This document shows positions 1 to 15,300 of a stretch of DNA of 64,000 nt, one piece after another. Every line of letters starts with the position of its first letter. Position 1 is the first letter of the stretch. Origin of the DNA: Corella eumyota (taxonomy: Eukaryota; Chordata; Ascidiacea; Phlebobranchia; Corellidae). The position numbers and the translations under genes were made by a program. Where the stretch lies: NCBI GenBank assembly GCA_963082875.1, contig OY720097.1:7634501-7698500 (forward strand), given 5' to 3'. The notes under the pieces were generated by a model. That model was not told the origin of the DNA. It made no database searches and saw only the letters and a program-made list of their open reading frames with translations.

Positions 1-3000
1 AAAATACAAAATTTTAGGTTTTAAGATTTCATAAATTTTTAATAAAAGTTTCATAACTTTTATGAATATTAATTTAAAAAAAAAATATTCTGTAAACACG
101 GTAATTGGACGTGTGCAGTTCTAACACAACAATTATTTTTCGATTTAAAATTTTTTATTTATTTTCAAAAAATTCGTATGCAATATCATTGGCCAAAAAC
201 ATCACGTGACTTAATTAAACCAAAATAAAAATTACCTCAAACTTTTGTTTTACTGAAAATTTTCGCAAAATGTTTTATCTTGAATGTTAGTTAGGCCAAT
301 GCGCGTGTAATAAAATACAAAATTTTAGGTTTTAAGATTTCATAAATTTTTAATAAAAGTTTCATAACTTTTATGAATATTAATATTTAAAAAAAATATT
401 TTGTAAACACGGTAATTGGACCTGTGCGGTTCTAACACACCAATTATTTTTCGATTTAAAATTTTTTATTTTTTTTCAAAAAATTTGTATGCAATATCAT
501 TGGCCAAAAATATCACGTGACCTAATGAAAACCAAAATAAAAATTACCTCAAACTTTTGTTTTACTGAAAATTTTCGCGAAATGTTTTATTTTGAATGTT
601 AGTTAAGCCAATGTGCGTCTAATAAAATACAATATTTTAGGTTTTGAGATTTCATAAATTTTTATTAAAAGTGTCATAACTTTTATGAATATTAATATTT
701 AAAAAAAATATTTTGTAAACACGGTAATTGGACCTGTGCGTTTTTAACACAACAATTATTTTTCGATTTAAATTTTTTTATTTTTTTTCAAAAAATTTGT
801 ATGTAATATCATTGGCCAAAAATATCACGTGACCTAATGAAAACCAAAATAAAAATTACCTCAAACTTTTGTTTTACTGAAAATTTTGCGAAATGTTTTA
901 TCTTGAATGTTAGTTAGGCCAATGCGCGCCTAATTAAATATATAATTTCAGATTTTTAAATTTCATAAATTTTTAATAAAAGTTTCATAACTTTTATGAA
1001 TATTAATATTTTTAAAAAATATTTTGTAAACACGGTAATTTGACCTCTTCGGTTCTAACACAACAATTATTTTTCGATTTTAATTTTTTAATTTTTTTGT
1101 TTTTAAATTTGTATGCAATATCATTGGCCAAAAATATCACGTGACCTAATGAAAACCAAAATAAAAATTACCTCAAACTTTTGTTTTACCAAAAATTTTC
1201 GCGAAATGTTTTATCTTAAATGTTAGTTAGGCCAATGTGCGTCTAATAAAATACAAAATCTTAGGTTTTGAGATTTAATAAATTTTTAATAAAAGTTTTA
1301 TAACTTTTATGAATATTAATATTTTTGAAAAATATTTTGTAAACACGGTAATTGTATCTGTGCGGTTCTAACACAACAACTATTTTTTAATTTAAAATTT
1401 TTTATTTTAAAAAAAAAACATTTTTACAATTTTTATTTTATTTTTAAAAAAAAAATTTATGTAAAATTTCTTTAAAATGTTTTATCTTAAATGTTAGTTA
1501 GGCCAATGCGCGCCTAAATAAATATAAAATTTCAGATTTTAAGATTTCATAAATTTTTAATAAAAATTTCATAACTTTTATAAATATTAATATTTTCGAG
1601 AAATATTTTGTAAACACGGTAATTGGACCTCTTCGGTTCTAACACAACAATTATTTTTCGATTTTAATTTTTTAATTTTTTTTTTTTTAAATTTGTATGC
1701 AATATCATTGGCCAAAAATATCACGTGACCTAATGAAAACCAAAATAAAAATTACCTCAGACTTTTGTTTTACTGAAAATTTTCGCGAAGTGTTTTATCT
1801 TGAATGTTAGTTAGGCCAATGTGCGTCTAATAAAATACAAAATCTTAGGTTTTGAGATTTTATAAATTTTTAATAAAAGTTTTATAACTTTTATGAATAT
1901 TAATATTTTCTAAAAATATTTTGTAAACACGGTAAATGTACATGTGCGGTTCTAACACAACAACTATTTTTCGATTTAAAATTTTTTATTTTAAAAAAAA
2001 AACATTTTTATAATTTTTATTTTATTTAAAAAAAAAAAATTTATGTAAAATTTTTTTAAAATGTTTTATCTTGAATGTTAGTTAAGCCAATGCGCGCCTA
2101 AATAAATATAAAATTTCAGATTTTAAGATTTCATAAATTTTTAATAAAAGTTTCATAACTTTTATAAATATTAATATTTTCGAGAAATATTTTGTAAACA
2201 CGCTAATTGGACCTCTTCGGAACACAACAATTATTTTTCGATTTTAATTTTTTTAATTTTTTTGTTTTTAAATTTGTATGCAATATCATTGGCCAAAAAT
2301 ATCACGTGACCTAATTAAACCCAAAATAAAAATTACCTTAAACTTTTGTTTTACTGAAAATTTTTGCCAAATGTTTTATGTTGAATGTTAGTTAAGCCAA
2401 TGCGCGTCTAATAAAATACAAAATTTTAGGTTTTGAGATTTCATAAATTTTTAATAAAAGTTTCATAACTTTTATAAATATTAATATTTAAAAAAAATAT
2501 TTTGTAAACACGGTAATTAGACCTGTGTGGTTCTAACACAACAGTTATTTTTCGATTTAAAATTTTTTATTTTTTTTTTTAAATTTGTATGCAATATCAT
2601 TGGCCAAAAATATCACGTGACCTAAGTAACCCAAAATAAAAATTACCTTAAACTTTTGTTTTACTGAAAATTTTCGCGAAATGTTTTATCTTGAATGTTA
2701 GTTAAGCCAATGTGCGTCTAATAAAATACAAAATTTTAGGTTTTGAGATTTCATAAATTTTTAATAAAAGTTTCATAACTTTTATAAATATTAATATTTT
2801 CAAAAAATATTTTGTAAAAACGGTAATTAGACCTGTGTGGTTCTAATACAACAGTTATTTTTCGATTTAAAATTTTTTATTTTTTTTTCAAAAATTTGTA
2901 TGCAATATCATTGGCCAAAAATATCACGGGACCTAATTAAACCCAAAATAAAAATTACCTCAAACTTTTGTTTTACTGAAAATTTTCGCGAAATGCTTTA

Positions 3001-6000
3001 TCTTGAATGTTAGTTAAGCCAATGCGCGTCTAATAAAATACAAAATTTTAGGTTTTGAGATTTCATAAATTTTTAATAAAAGTTTCATAACTTTTATAAA
3101 TATTAATAATTAAAAAAAATATTTTGTAACCACGGTAATTAGACCTGTGTGGTTCTAACACAACAGTTATTTTTCGATTTAAAATTTTTTATTTATTTTT
3201 TTTAAATTTGTATGCAATATCATTGGCCAAAAATATTACGTGACCTAATTAAACCCAAATTAAAAATTACCTTAAACTTTTGTTTTACTGAAAATTTTCG
3301 CGAAATGTTTTATCTTGAATGTTAATTAAGCTAATGCGCGTCTAATAAAACAAAAAATTTTAGGTTTTGAGATTTCATAAATTTTTAATAAAAGTTTCAT
3401 AACTTTTATAAATATTAATATTTTCAAAAAATATTTTGTAAACACGGTAATTAGACCTGTGTGGTTCTAATACAACAGTTATTTTTCGATTTAAAATTTT
3501 TTATTTTTTTTTCAAAAATTTGTATGCAATATCATTGGCCAAAAATATCACGGGACCTAATTAAACCCAAAATAAAAATTACCTTAAACTTTTGTTTTAC
3601 TGAAAATTTTCGCGAAATGTTTTATCTTGAATGTTAGTTAAGCTAATGCGCGTCTAATAAAATACAAAATTTTAGGTTTTGAAATTTCATAAATTTTTAA
3701 TAAAAGTTTCATAACTTTTATAAATATTAATATTTTTAAAAAATATTTGGTAAACACGGTAAATATACCTGTGTGGTTCTAACACAACAGTTATTTTTTG
3801 ATTTAAAATTTTTTATCTTTTTTTCAAAAATTTGTATGCAATATCATTGACCAAAAATATCACGTGACCTAATTAAACACAAAATAAAAATTATCTGAAA
3901 CTTTTGTTTTACTAAAATTTTTCGCGAAATGTTTTATCTTGAATGTTAGTTAAGCCAATGTGCGTCTAATAAAATACAAAATTTTAGGTTTTGAGATTTC
4001 ATAAATTTTTAATAAAAGTGTCATAACTTTTATGAATATTAATTTTTTTAAAAAATATTATGTAAACACCGTAATTGGACCTGTGCGGTTCTAACACAAT
4101 AATTATTTTTCGATTTAAAATTTTTTATTTTATTTTTTTAAATTTGTATGCAATATCATTGGCCAAAAATATCACGTGACCTAATTAAACCCAAAATAGA
4201 AATTACCTCAAACCTAAGTTTTACTGAAAATTTTCGCAAAATGTTTTATCTTGAATGTTAGTTAGGCCAATGCGGATCTAATAAAATACGAAATTTTAGG
4301 TTTTGAGATTTCATAAATTTTTAATAAAAGTTTCATAACTTTTATAAATATTAATATTTTCGAAAAATATTTTGTAAACACGGTAATTGAACCTGTGCGG
4401 TGCTAACACAACAATTATTTTTCGATTTAAAATTTTTTTTTTTTTTTTTTTAAATTTGTATGCGATATCACTGGCCAAAAATATCACGTGACCTAATGAA
4501 AACCAAAATAAAAATTACCTCAAACTTTTGTTTTACTGAAAATTTTCGCGAAATGTTTTATCTTGAATGTTAGTTAAGCCAATGCGCGTCTAATAAAATA
4601 CAAAATTTTAGGTTTTGAGATTTCATAAATTTTTAATAAAATTTTCATAACTTTTATAAATATTAATATTTTCAAAAAATATTTTGTAAACACGGTAATT
4701 AGACCTGTATGGTTCTAATACAACAGTTATTTTTCGATTTAAAATTTTTTATTTTTTTTCAAAAAATTTGTATGCAATATCATTGGCCAAAAATATCACG
4801 TTACCTAATTAAACCCAAAATAAAAATTACCTTAAACTTTTGTTTTACTGAAAATTTTCGCGAAATGTTTTATCTTGAATGTTAGTTAAGCTAATGCGCG
4901 TCTAATAAAATACAAAATTTTAGGTTTTGAGATTTCATAATTTTTTAATAAAAGTTTCATAACTTTTATAAATATTAATATTTTTAAAAAATATTTTGTA
5001 AACACGGTAATTAGACTTGTGTGGTTCTAACACAACAGTTATTTTTTGATTTAAAATTTTTTATTTTTTTTTTTAAATTTGTATGCAATATCATTAGCCA
5101 AAAATATCACGTGACCTAATTAAACCCAAAATAAAAATTATCTTAAACTTTTGTTTTACTAAAAATTTTCGCGAAATGTTTTATCTTGAATGATAGTTAG
5201 GCCAATGCGCGTCTAATAAAATACAAAATTTTAGGTTTTGAGATTTCATAAATTTTTAATAAAAGTGTCATAACTTTTATGAATATTAATATTTTCGAAA
5301 AATATTTTGTAAACATGGTAATTAGACCTGTCTGGTTCTAACACAACAGTTATTTTTCGATTTAAAAATTTTTATTTTTTTTTTTTAAATTTGTATGCAA
5401 TATCATTGGCCAAAAATATCACGTGACCTAATTAAACCCAAATTAAAAATTTTCTCAAACTTTTGTTTTACTGAAAATTTTCGCGAAATGTTTTATCTTG
5501 AATGTTAGTTAAGCCAATGCGGTTCTAATAAAATACAAAATTTTAGGTTTTGAGATTTCATAAATTTTTAATAAAAGTTTCATAACTTTTATAAATATTA
5601 ATATTTTTGAAAAATATTTTGTAAACACGGTAATTGGACCTGTGCGGTGCTAACACAACAATTATTTTTGGATTTAAAATTTTTTATTTTTTTTTTAAAT
5701 TTGTATGCAATATCATTAGCCAAAAATATCACGTGACCTAATTAAAACCAAAATAAAAATTATCTTAAACTTTTGTTTTACTAAAAATTTTCGCGAAATG
5801 TTTTATCTTGAATGATAGTTAGGCCAATGCGCGTCTAATAAAATAAAAAATTTTAGGTTTTGAGATTTCATAAATTTTTAATAAAAGTGTCATAACTTTT
5901 ATGAATATTAATTTTTTTTTTAAATATTATGTAAACACGGTAATTGGACCTGTGCGGTTCTAACACAACAATTATTTTTCATTTAAAATTTTTATTTTTT

Positions 6001-8629
6001 TTAAAAAACTTTGTATGCAATATCATTGGCCAAAAATATCACGTGACCTTATTAAACCCAAAATAAAAATTACCTCAAACTTTTGTTTTACTGAAGATTT
6101 TCGCGAAATGTTTTATTTTGAATGTTAGTTAGGCCAATGCGCGTCTAATAAAATACAAAATTTTAGGTTTTGAGATTTCATAAATTTTTAATAAAAGTTT
6201 CATAACTTTTATAAATCTTAATATTTTCGAAAAATATTTTGTAAACACGGTAATTGGACCTGTGCGGTTTTAACACAACAAATATTTTTCGATTTAAAAT
6301 TTTTTATTTTTTTTTTAAATTTGTATGCAAATCATTGGCCAAAAATATCACGTAACCTAATTAAACCCAAAATAAAAATTATCTTAAACTTTTGTTTTAC
6401 TGAAAATTTTTGCGAAATGTTTTATCTTGAATGTTAGTTAGGCCAATGTGCGTCTAATAAAATACAAAATTTTAGGTTTTGAGATTTCGTAAATTTTTAA
6501 TAAAAACGTCATAACTTTTATGAATATTAACTTTTTTTAAAAATATTATGTAAACACGGTAATTGGACCTGTGCGGTTCTAACACAACAATTATTTTTCG
6601 ATTTAAAATTTTTTATTTTTTTTTTTAAATTTGTATGCGATATCATTGGCCAAAAATATTACGTGACCTAATGAAAACCAAAATAAAAATTACCTCAAAC
6701 TTTTGTTTTACTGAAAATTTTCGCGAAATGTTTTATCTTGAATGTTAGTTAGGCCAATGCGGGTTTAATAAAATACAAAATTTTAGGTTTTGAGATTTCA
6801 TAAATTTTTAATAAAAGTATCATAACTGTTATGAATATTAATATTTTCAAAAAATATTATGTAAACACAGTAATCATTCCTGTGCAGTTCTAACACAACA
6901 ATTATTTTTCGATTTAAAATTTTTTATTTTTTTTTTTTAAATTTGTATGCAATATCATTGACCAAAAATATCAAGTGACCTAATTAAACACAAAATAAAA
7001 ATTATCTTAAACTTTTGTTTTACTAAAAATTTTCGCGAAATGTTTTATCTTGAATGTTAGTTAAGCCAATGTGCGTCTAATAAAATACAAAATTTCAGGT
7101 TTTGAGATTTCATAAATTTTTAATAAAAGTGTCATAACTTTTATGAATATTAATTTTTTTAAAAAATATTATGTAAACACGGTAATTGGACCTGTGCGGT
7201 TCTAACACAACAATTATTTTTCGATTTAAAATTTTTTATTTTATTTTTTTAAATTTGTATGCAATATCATTGGCCAAAAATATCACGTGACCTAATTAAA
7301 CCCAAAATAGAAATTACCTCAAACCTAAGTTTTACTGAAAATTTTCGCAAAATGTTTTATCTTGAATGTTAGTTAGGTCAATGTGCGTTTAATAAAATAC
7401 AAAATTTTAGGTTTTGAGATTTTATGAATTTTTAATAAAAGTTTCATAACTTTTATGAATATTAATTAAAAAAAAAATATTTTGTAAACACGGTAATTGG
7501 ACCTGTGCGGTTCTAACACAACAATTATTTTTCGATTTAAAATTTTTTATTTTTTTAAAAAAAATTTGTATGCAATATCATTGGCTAAAAATATCACGTG
7601 ATCTAATTAAACCCAAAATAAAAATTACCTCAAACTTTTGTTTTACTGAAAATTTTTGCGAAATGTTTTATCTTGAATGTTAGTTAGGCCAATGCAGATC
7701 TAATAAAATACGAAATTTTAGGTTTTGAGATTTCATAAATTTTTAATAAAAGTTTCATAACTTTTATAAATATTAATATTTTTGAAAAATATTTTGTAAA
7801 CACGGTAATTGGACCTGTGCGATTCTAACACAACAATTATTTTTGGATTTAAAATTTTTATTTTTTTTTCAAAAAATTTGTATGCAATATCATTGGCCAA
7901 AAATATCATGTGACCTAACAAAAACCAAAATAAAAATTAGTTCAAACTTTTGTTTTACTGAAAGTTTTCGCGAAATGTTTTATCTTGAATGTTAGTTAGG
8001 CCAATGTGCGTCTAATAAAATACAAAATTTTAGGTTTTGAGATTTCATAAATTTTTAATAAAAGTTTCATAACTTTTATGAATATTAATATTTTTGAAAA
8101 ATATTTTGTAAACACGGTAATTGGACCTGTGCGGTTCTAAAACAACAATTATTTTTTGATTTAAAATTTTTATTTTTTTAAAAAAAATTTGTATGCAATA
8201 TCACTGGCCAAAAATATCACGTAACCTAATAAAAACCAAAATAAAAATTACCTCAAACTTTTGTTTTACTGAAAACTTTTGCGAAATGTTTTATCTTGAA
8301 TGTTAGTTAGGCCAATGCGGGTCTAATAAAATACAAAATTTTAGGTTTTAAGATTTCATAAATTTTTAATAAAAGTGTCATAACTTTTATGAATATTACT
8401 ATTTTTGAAAAATATTATGTAAACACGGTAACTGGACCTGTGCGGTTCTAACACAACAAATATTTTTCGATTTAAAATTTTTAATTTTTTTTAAAAAAAT
8501 TTGTATGCAATATCATTGACCAAAAATATCACGTGACTTAATGAAAACCAAAATAAAAATTACCTCAAACTTTTGTTTTACTAAAAATTTTGGCGAAATG
8601 TTTTATCTTGAATGTTAGTTAAGCCAATG
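1..8629. repeat. Higher-order block, copy 1
   Basis: This stretch of the satellite is repeated at 18385-29189 with very few base differences; for example, position 1 pairs with 18385 and position 8581 with 29141. The offset between the copies grows from 18384 to 18694, to 19314 and finally to 20560, because whole units are present only in the second copy. The left limit is the window edge, so the block may begin further left. The right limit is near 8629, where the two copies stop matching just after a shared TTAAGCCAATG. Confidence 0.9.
1237..2091. repeat. Short 271-bp satellite variant, two copies around one normal unit
   Basis: Units 1237-1507 and 1821-2091 are about 40 bp shorter than average. 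Between the ACAACAACTATTTTT block and the closing GTTTTATCTT they replace the usual GGCCAAAAATATCACGTGAC and TTTCGCGAAA sections with long A and T runs. They therefore lack both palindromes. A normal-length unit lies between them, so short-normal-short is a small composite. The same trio recurs in block copy 2 at about 19621-20475. Confidence 0.8.
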
Positions 8630-11600
8630 TGCATCTAATAAAATACAAAATTTTGGGTTTTGAGATTTTATGAATTTTTAATAAAAGTTTCATAACTTTT
8701 ATAAATATTAATATTTTTTAAAAATAATTTGTAAACACGGTAATTGAACCTGTGCAGTTCTAACACAACAATTATTTTTCGATTTAAAATTTTTTATTTT
8801 GTTTTTAAAATTTGTATGCGATATCATTGGCCAAAAATATCACGTGACCTATAAAAATTATCTCAAACTTTTGTTTTACAAAAAATTTTCGCGAAATGTT
8901 TTATCTTGAATGTTAGTTTGGCAAATGCGCGTCTAATAAAATACAAAGTTTTAGGTTTTAAGATTTCATAAATTTTTAATAAAAGTGTCATAACTTTTAT
9001 GAATATTAATTTAAAAAAAAAATATTTTGTAAACACAGTAATTGGACCTGTGCGGTTATAACACAACAATTATTTTTTTATTTAAAATTTTTTATTTTAT
9101 TTCAAAAAATTTGTATGCATTATCATTGGCCAAAAATATTACGTGACCTAATGAAAACCAAAATAAAAATTACCTCAAACTTTTGTTTTACTGAAAATTT
9201 TCGCGAAATGTTTTATTTTGAATGTTAGTTAAGCCAATGTGCGTCTAATAAAATACAAAATTTTAGATTTTGAAATTTCATAAATTTTTAATAAAAGTTT
9301 CATAACTTTTATGAATATTAATTTAAAAAAAAAATATTCTGTAAACACGGTAATTGGACGTGTGCAGTTCTAACACAACAATTATTTTTCGATTTAAAAT
9401 TTTTTATTTATTTTCAAAAAATTCGTATGCAATATCATTGGCCAAAAATATCACGTGAACTAATTAAACCAAAATAAAAATTACCTCAAACTTTTGTTTT
9501 ACTGAAAATTTTTGCAAAATGTTTTATCTTGAATGTTAGTTAGGCCAATGCGCGTGTAATAAAATACAAAATTTTAGGTTTTAAGATTTCATAAATTTTT
9601 AATAAAAGTGTCATAACTTTTATGAATATTAATATTTAAAAAAAATATTTTGTAAACACGGTAATTGGACCTGTGCGGTTCTAACACAACAATTATTTTT
9701 CGATTTAAAATTTTTTATTTTTTTTCAAAAAATTTGTATGCAATATCATTGGCCAAAAATATCACGTGACCTAATGAAAACCAAAATAAAAATTACCTCA
9801 AAACTTTTGTTTTACTGAAAATTTTCGCGAAATGTTTTATTTTGAATGTTAGTTAAGCCAATGTGCGTCTAATAAAATACAAAATTTTAGGTTTTGAGAT
9901 TTCATAAATTTTTAATAAAAGTTTCATAACTTTTATGAATATTATTTTAAAAAAAAAATATTCTGTAAACACGGTAATTGTACGTGTGCAAGTCTAACAC
10001 AACAATTATTTTTCGATTTAAAATTTTTTATTTATTTTCAAAAAATTTGTATGCAATATCATTGGCCAAAAATATCACGTGACCTAATTAAACCAAAATA
10101 AAAATTATCTCAAACTTTGGTTTTACTGAAAATTTTCGCAAAATGTTTTATCTTGAATGTTAGTTAGGCCAATGCGCGTCTAATAAAATACAAAATTTTA
10201 GGTTTTGAAATTTTATAAATTTTTAATAAAAGTTTTATAACTTTTATGAATATTAATATTTTTTAAAAATATTTTGTAAACACGGTAATTGGACCTGTGC
10301 GGTTCTTACACAACAATTATTTTTTGATTTAAAATTTTTAATTTTTTTTTAAAAAATTTGTATGCAATATTATTGGCCAAAAATATCACGTGACCTAATG
10401 AAAACCAAAATAAAAATTACCTCAAACTTTTGTTTTACTGAAAATTTTCGCAAAATGTTTTATCTTGAATGTTATTTAGGCCAATGCGCATCTAATAAAA
10501 TACAAAATTTTAGGTTTTAAGATTTCATAAATTTTTAATAAAAGTTTTATAACTTTTAAAAATATTAATATTTTCGATAAATATTTTGTAAACACGGTAA
10601 TTGGACCTGTGCGGTTCTAACACAACAATTATTTTTGGATTTAAAATTTTTTATTTTTTTTTTTAAATTTGTATGCAATATCATTGGCCAAAAATATCAC
10701 GTGACCTAATTAAACCAAAATAAAAATTACCTCAAACTTTTGTTTTACTAAAAATTTTCGCGAAATGTTTTATCTTAAATGTTAGTTAAGCCATTGTGCG
10801 TCTAATAAAATACAAAATTTTAGGTTTTAAGATTTCATAAATTTTTAATAAAAGTTTCATAACTTTTATGAATATTAATTAAAAAAAAAAAATATTCTGT
10901 AAACACGGTAATTGGACCTGTGCGGTTCTAACACAACAATTATTTTTCTAATTAAAATTTTTTATTTTATTTTAAAGAATTTGTATGCAATATCAATGGC
11001 CAAAAATATTACGTGACCTAATGAAAACCAAAATAAAAATTACCTCAAACTTTTGTTTTACTGAAAATTTTCGCAAAATGTTTTATCTTGAATGTTAGTT
11101 AGGCCAATGCGCGTGTAATAAAATGTAATATTTTAGGTTTTGAGATTTCATAAATTTTTATTAAAAGTGTCATAACTTTTATGAATATTAATATTTAAAA
11201 AAAATATTTTGTAAACACGGTAATTGGACCTGTGCGTTTTTAACACAACAATTATTTTTGGATTTAAATTTTTTTATTTTTTTTCAAAAAATTTGTATGT
11301 AATATCATTGGCCAAAAGTATCACGTGGCCTAATAAAAACCAAAATAAAAATTACCTCAAACTTTTGTTTTACTGAAAATTTTTTGCGAAATGTTTTATC
11401 TTGAATGTTAGTTAGGCCAATGCGCGTGTAATAAAAGTTTCATAACTTTCATGAATATTAATAATTTTTTAAAATATTTTGTAAACACAGTAATTGGACC
11501 TGTGCGGTTCTAACACAACAATTATTTTTCGATTTAAAATTTTTTATTTTTTAAAAAAAAATTTTTATGCAATATAATTGGCCAAAAATATCACGTGACC

Positions 11601-12904
11601 TAATGAAAACCAAAATAAAAATTACCTCAAACTTTTGTTTTACTGAAAATTTTAGCGAAATGTTTTATCTTGAATGTTAGTTAGGCCAATGCGGGTCTAA
11701 TAAAATACAAAATTTTAGGTTTTGAGATTTCATAAATTTTTAATAAAAGTATCATAACTTTTATGAATATTAATATTTTCGAAAAATATTATGTAAATAC
11801 AGTAATCATTCCTGTGCGGTTCTAACACAACAATTATTTTCCGATTTAAAATTTTTTATTTTTTTTCAAAAAATTTGTATGTAATATCATTGGCCAAAAA
11901 TATCACGTGACCTAATGAAAACCAAAATAAAAATTACCTCAAACTTTTGTTTTACTGAAAATTTTTGCGAAATGTTTTATCTTGAATGTTAGTTAGGCCA
12001 ATGCGCGTGTAATCAAATACAAAATTTTAAGTTTTAAAATACAATAAGTTTTTAATAAAAGTTTCATAACTTTCATGAATATTAATAATTTTTTTAAATA
12101 TTTTGTAAACACAGTAATTGGACCTGTGCGGTTCTAACACAACAATTATTTTTCGATTTAAAATTTTTTATTTTTTAAAAAAAAGTTTGTATGCAATATC
12201 ATTGGCCAAAAATATCACGTGACCTAATGAAAACCAAAATAAAAATTACCTCAAACTTTTGTTTTACTGAAAATTTTCGCGAAATGTTTTATCTTGAATG
12301 TTAGTTAGGCCAATGCGCGTGTAATAAAATACAAAATTTTAGGTTTTAAGATTTCATAAATTTTTAATAAAAGTTTTACAACTTTTATAAATATTAATAT
12401 TTTTTAAAAATAATTTGTAAACACGGTAATTGAACCTGTGCAGTTCTAACACAACAATTATTTTTCGATTTAAAATTTTTTATTTTGTTTTTAAAATTTG
12501 TATGCGATATCATTGGCCACAAATATCACGTGACCTATAAAAATTATCTCAAACTTTTGTTTTACTAAAAATTTTCGCGAAATGTTTTATCTTGAATGTT
12601 AGTTAGGCAAATGCGCGTCTAATAAAAAATAAAGTTTTAGGTTTTGAGATTTCATAAATTTTTAATAAAAGTTTCATAACTTTTATGAATATTAATTTAA
12701 AAAAAAAATATTTTGTAAACACGGTAATTGGACCTGTGCGGTTATAACACAACAATTATTTTTTTATTTAAACTTTTTTATTTTATTTCAAAAAATTTGT
12801 ATGCATTATCATTGGCCAAAAATATTACGTGACCTAATGAAAACCAAAATAAAAATTATCTCAAACTTTTGTTTTACTGAAAATTTTCGCGAAATGTTTT
12901 ATCT

Positions 12905-15300
12905 TGAATGTTAGTTAGGCCAATGCGCGTGTAATAAAATACAAAATTTTAGGTTTTAAGATTTGATAAATTTTTAATAAAAGTGTCATAACTTTTATGA
13001 ATATTACTATTTTCGAAAAATATTATGTAAACACGGTAATTGGACCTATGCGGTTCTAACACAACAATTATTTTTGGATTTAAAATTTATAATTTTTTTT
13101 TTAAAATTTGTATGCAATATCATTGGCCAAAAATATCACGGGACCTAATTAAACCCAAAATAAAAATTACCTCAAACTTTTGTTTTACTGAAAATTTTTG
13201 CAAAATGTTTTATCTTGAATGTTAGTTAAGCCAATGCACGTCTAATAAAATACAAAATTTTAGGTTTTGAGATTTCATAAATTTTTAATAAAAGTTTCAT
13301 AACTTTTATGAATATTAATTTAAAAAAAAAATATTTTGTAAACACGGTAATTGGACCTGTGCGGTTATAACACAACAATTATTTTTCTATTTAAAATTTT
13401 TTATTTTATTTCAAAAAATTTGTATGCAATATCATTGGCCAAAAATATTACGTGACCTAACGAAAACCAAAATAAAAATTACCTCAAACTTTTGTTTTAC
13501 TGAAAATTTTCCCGAAATGTTTTATCTTGAATGTTAGTTAGGCCAATGTGCGTCTAATAAAATATAAAATTTTAGGTTTTGAGATTTCATAAATTTTTAA
13601 TAAAAGTTTCATTACTTTTATGAATATTAATATTTTTGAAAAATATTTTGTAAACACGGTGATTGGACCTGTGCGGTTCTAACACAACAATTATTTTTTG
13701 ATTTAAAATTTTTTATTTTTTTTCAAAAAATTTGTATGCAATATCATTGGCCAAAAATATCACGTGACCTAATAAAAACCAAAATAAAAATTACCTCAAA
13801 CTTTTGTTTTACTTAAAATTTTTGCGAAATGTTTTATCTTGAATGTTAGTTAGGCCAATGCGCGTGTAATAAAATACAAAATTTTAGGTTTTAAGATTTG
13901 ATAAATTTTTAATAAAAGTGTCATAACTTTTATGAATATTACTATTTTCGAAAAATATTATGTAAACACGGTAATTGGACCTGTGCGGTTCTAACACAAC
14001 AATTATTTTTGGATTTAAAATTTTTTATTTTTTTTCAAAAAATTTGTATGCAATATCATTGGCCAAAAATATCACGTGACCTAATAAAAACTAAAATAAA
14101 AACTACCTCAAACTTTTGTTTTACTTAAAATTTTTGCGAAATGTTTTATCTTGAATGTTAGTTAGGCCAATGCGCGTGTAATAAAATACAAAATTTTAGG
14201 TTTTAAGATTTGATAAATTTTTAATAAAAGTGTCATAACTTTTATGAATATTACTATTTTCGAAAAATATTATGTAAACAAGGTAATTGGACCTATGCGG
14301 TTCTAACACAACAATTATTTTTGGATTTAAAATTTATAATTTTTTTTTTAAAATTTGTATGCAATATCATTGGCCAAAAATATCACGGGACCTAATTAAA
14401 CCAAAATAAAAATTACCTCAAACTTTTGTTTTACTAAAAATTTTCGCAAAATGTTTTATCTTGAATGTTAGTTAAGCCAATGCGCGTCTAATAAAATACA
14501 AAATTTTAGGTTTTGAGATTTCATAAATTTTTAATAAAAGTTTCATAACTTTTATGAATATTAATTTAAAAAAAAAATATTTTGTAAACACGGTAATTGG
14601 ACCTGTGCGGTTCTAACACAACAATTATTTTTTGATTTAAATTTTTTTATTTTTTTTCAAAAAATTTGTATGCAATATCATTGGCCAAAAATATCACGTG
14701 ACCTAATAAAAACCAAAATAAAAATTACCTCAAACTTTTGTTTTACTTAAAATTTTTGCGAAATGTTTTATCTTGAATGTTAGTTAGGCCAATGCGCGTG
14801 TAATAAAATACAAAATTTTAGGTTTTAAGATTTGATAAATTTTTAATAAAAGTGTCATAACTTTTATGAATATTACTATTTTCGAAAAATATTATGTAAA
14901 CACGGTAATTGGACCTATGCGGTTCTAACACAACAATTATTTTTGGATTTAAAATTTATAATTTTTTTTTTTAAATTTGTATGCAATATCATTGGCCAAA
15001 AATATCACGGGACCTAATTAAACCCAAAATAAAAATTACCTCAAACTTTTGTTTTACTGAAAATTTTTGCAAAATGTTTTATCTTGAATGTTAGTTAAGC
15101 CAATGCGCGTCTAATAAAATACAAAATTTTAGGTTTTGAGATTTCATAAATTTTTAATAAAAGTTTCATAACTTTTATGAATATTAATTTAAAAAAAAAA
15201 TATTTTGTAAACACGGTAATTGGACCTGTGCGGTTATAACACAACAATTATTTTTCTATTTAAAATTTTTTATTTTATTTCAAAAAATTTGTATGCAATA
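12905..15300. repeat. Local composite repeats of two to three satellite units
   Basis: A recognisable unit type recurs here: AGATTTGATAAATTTT, TATTACTATTTTCG, the form ACCTATGCGG (or ACCTGTGCGG in the copy near 13855), AATTTATAATTTTTT and ATCACGGGACC. It starts near 12917, near 14175 and near 14800, with a partial form near 13870, and it alternates with a second type carrying TTAATTTAAAAAAAAAATATT. The spacings are multiples of the basic unit, which indicates local amplification of two- or three-unit composites inside the larger array. Confidence 0.65.

Noticed and set aside
7733-7921. Open frames of about 60-70 codons in the satellite, repeated near 28293 and 29540
   Set aside because: They follow unit boundaries, vary between copies through spacer length and are shorter than chance frames expected in 100 tandem units.
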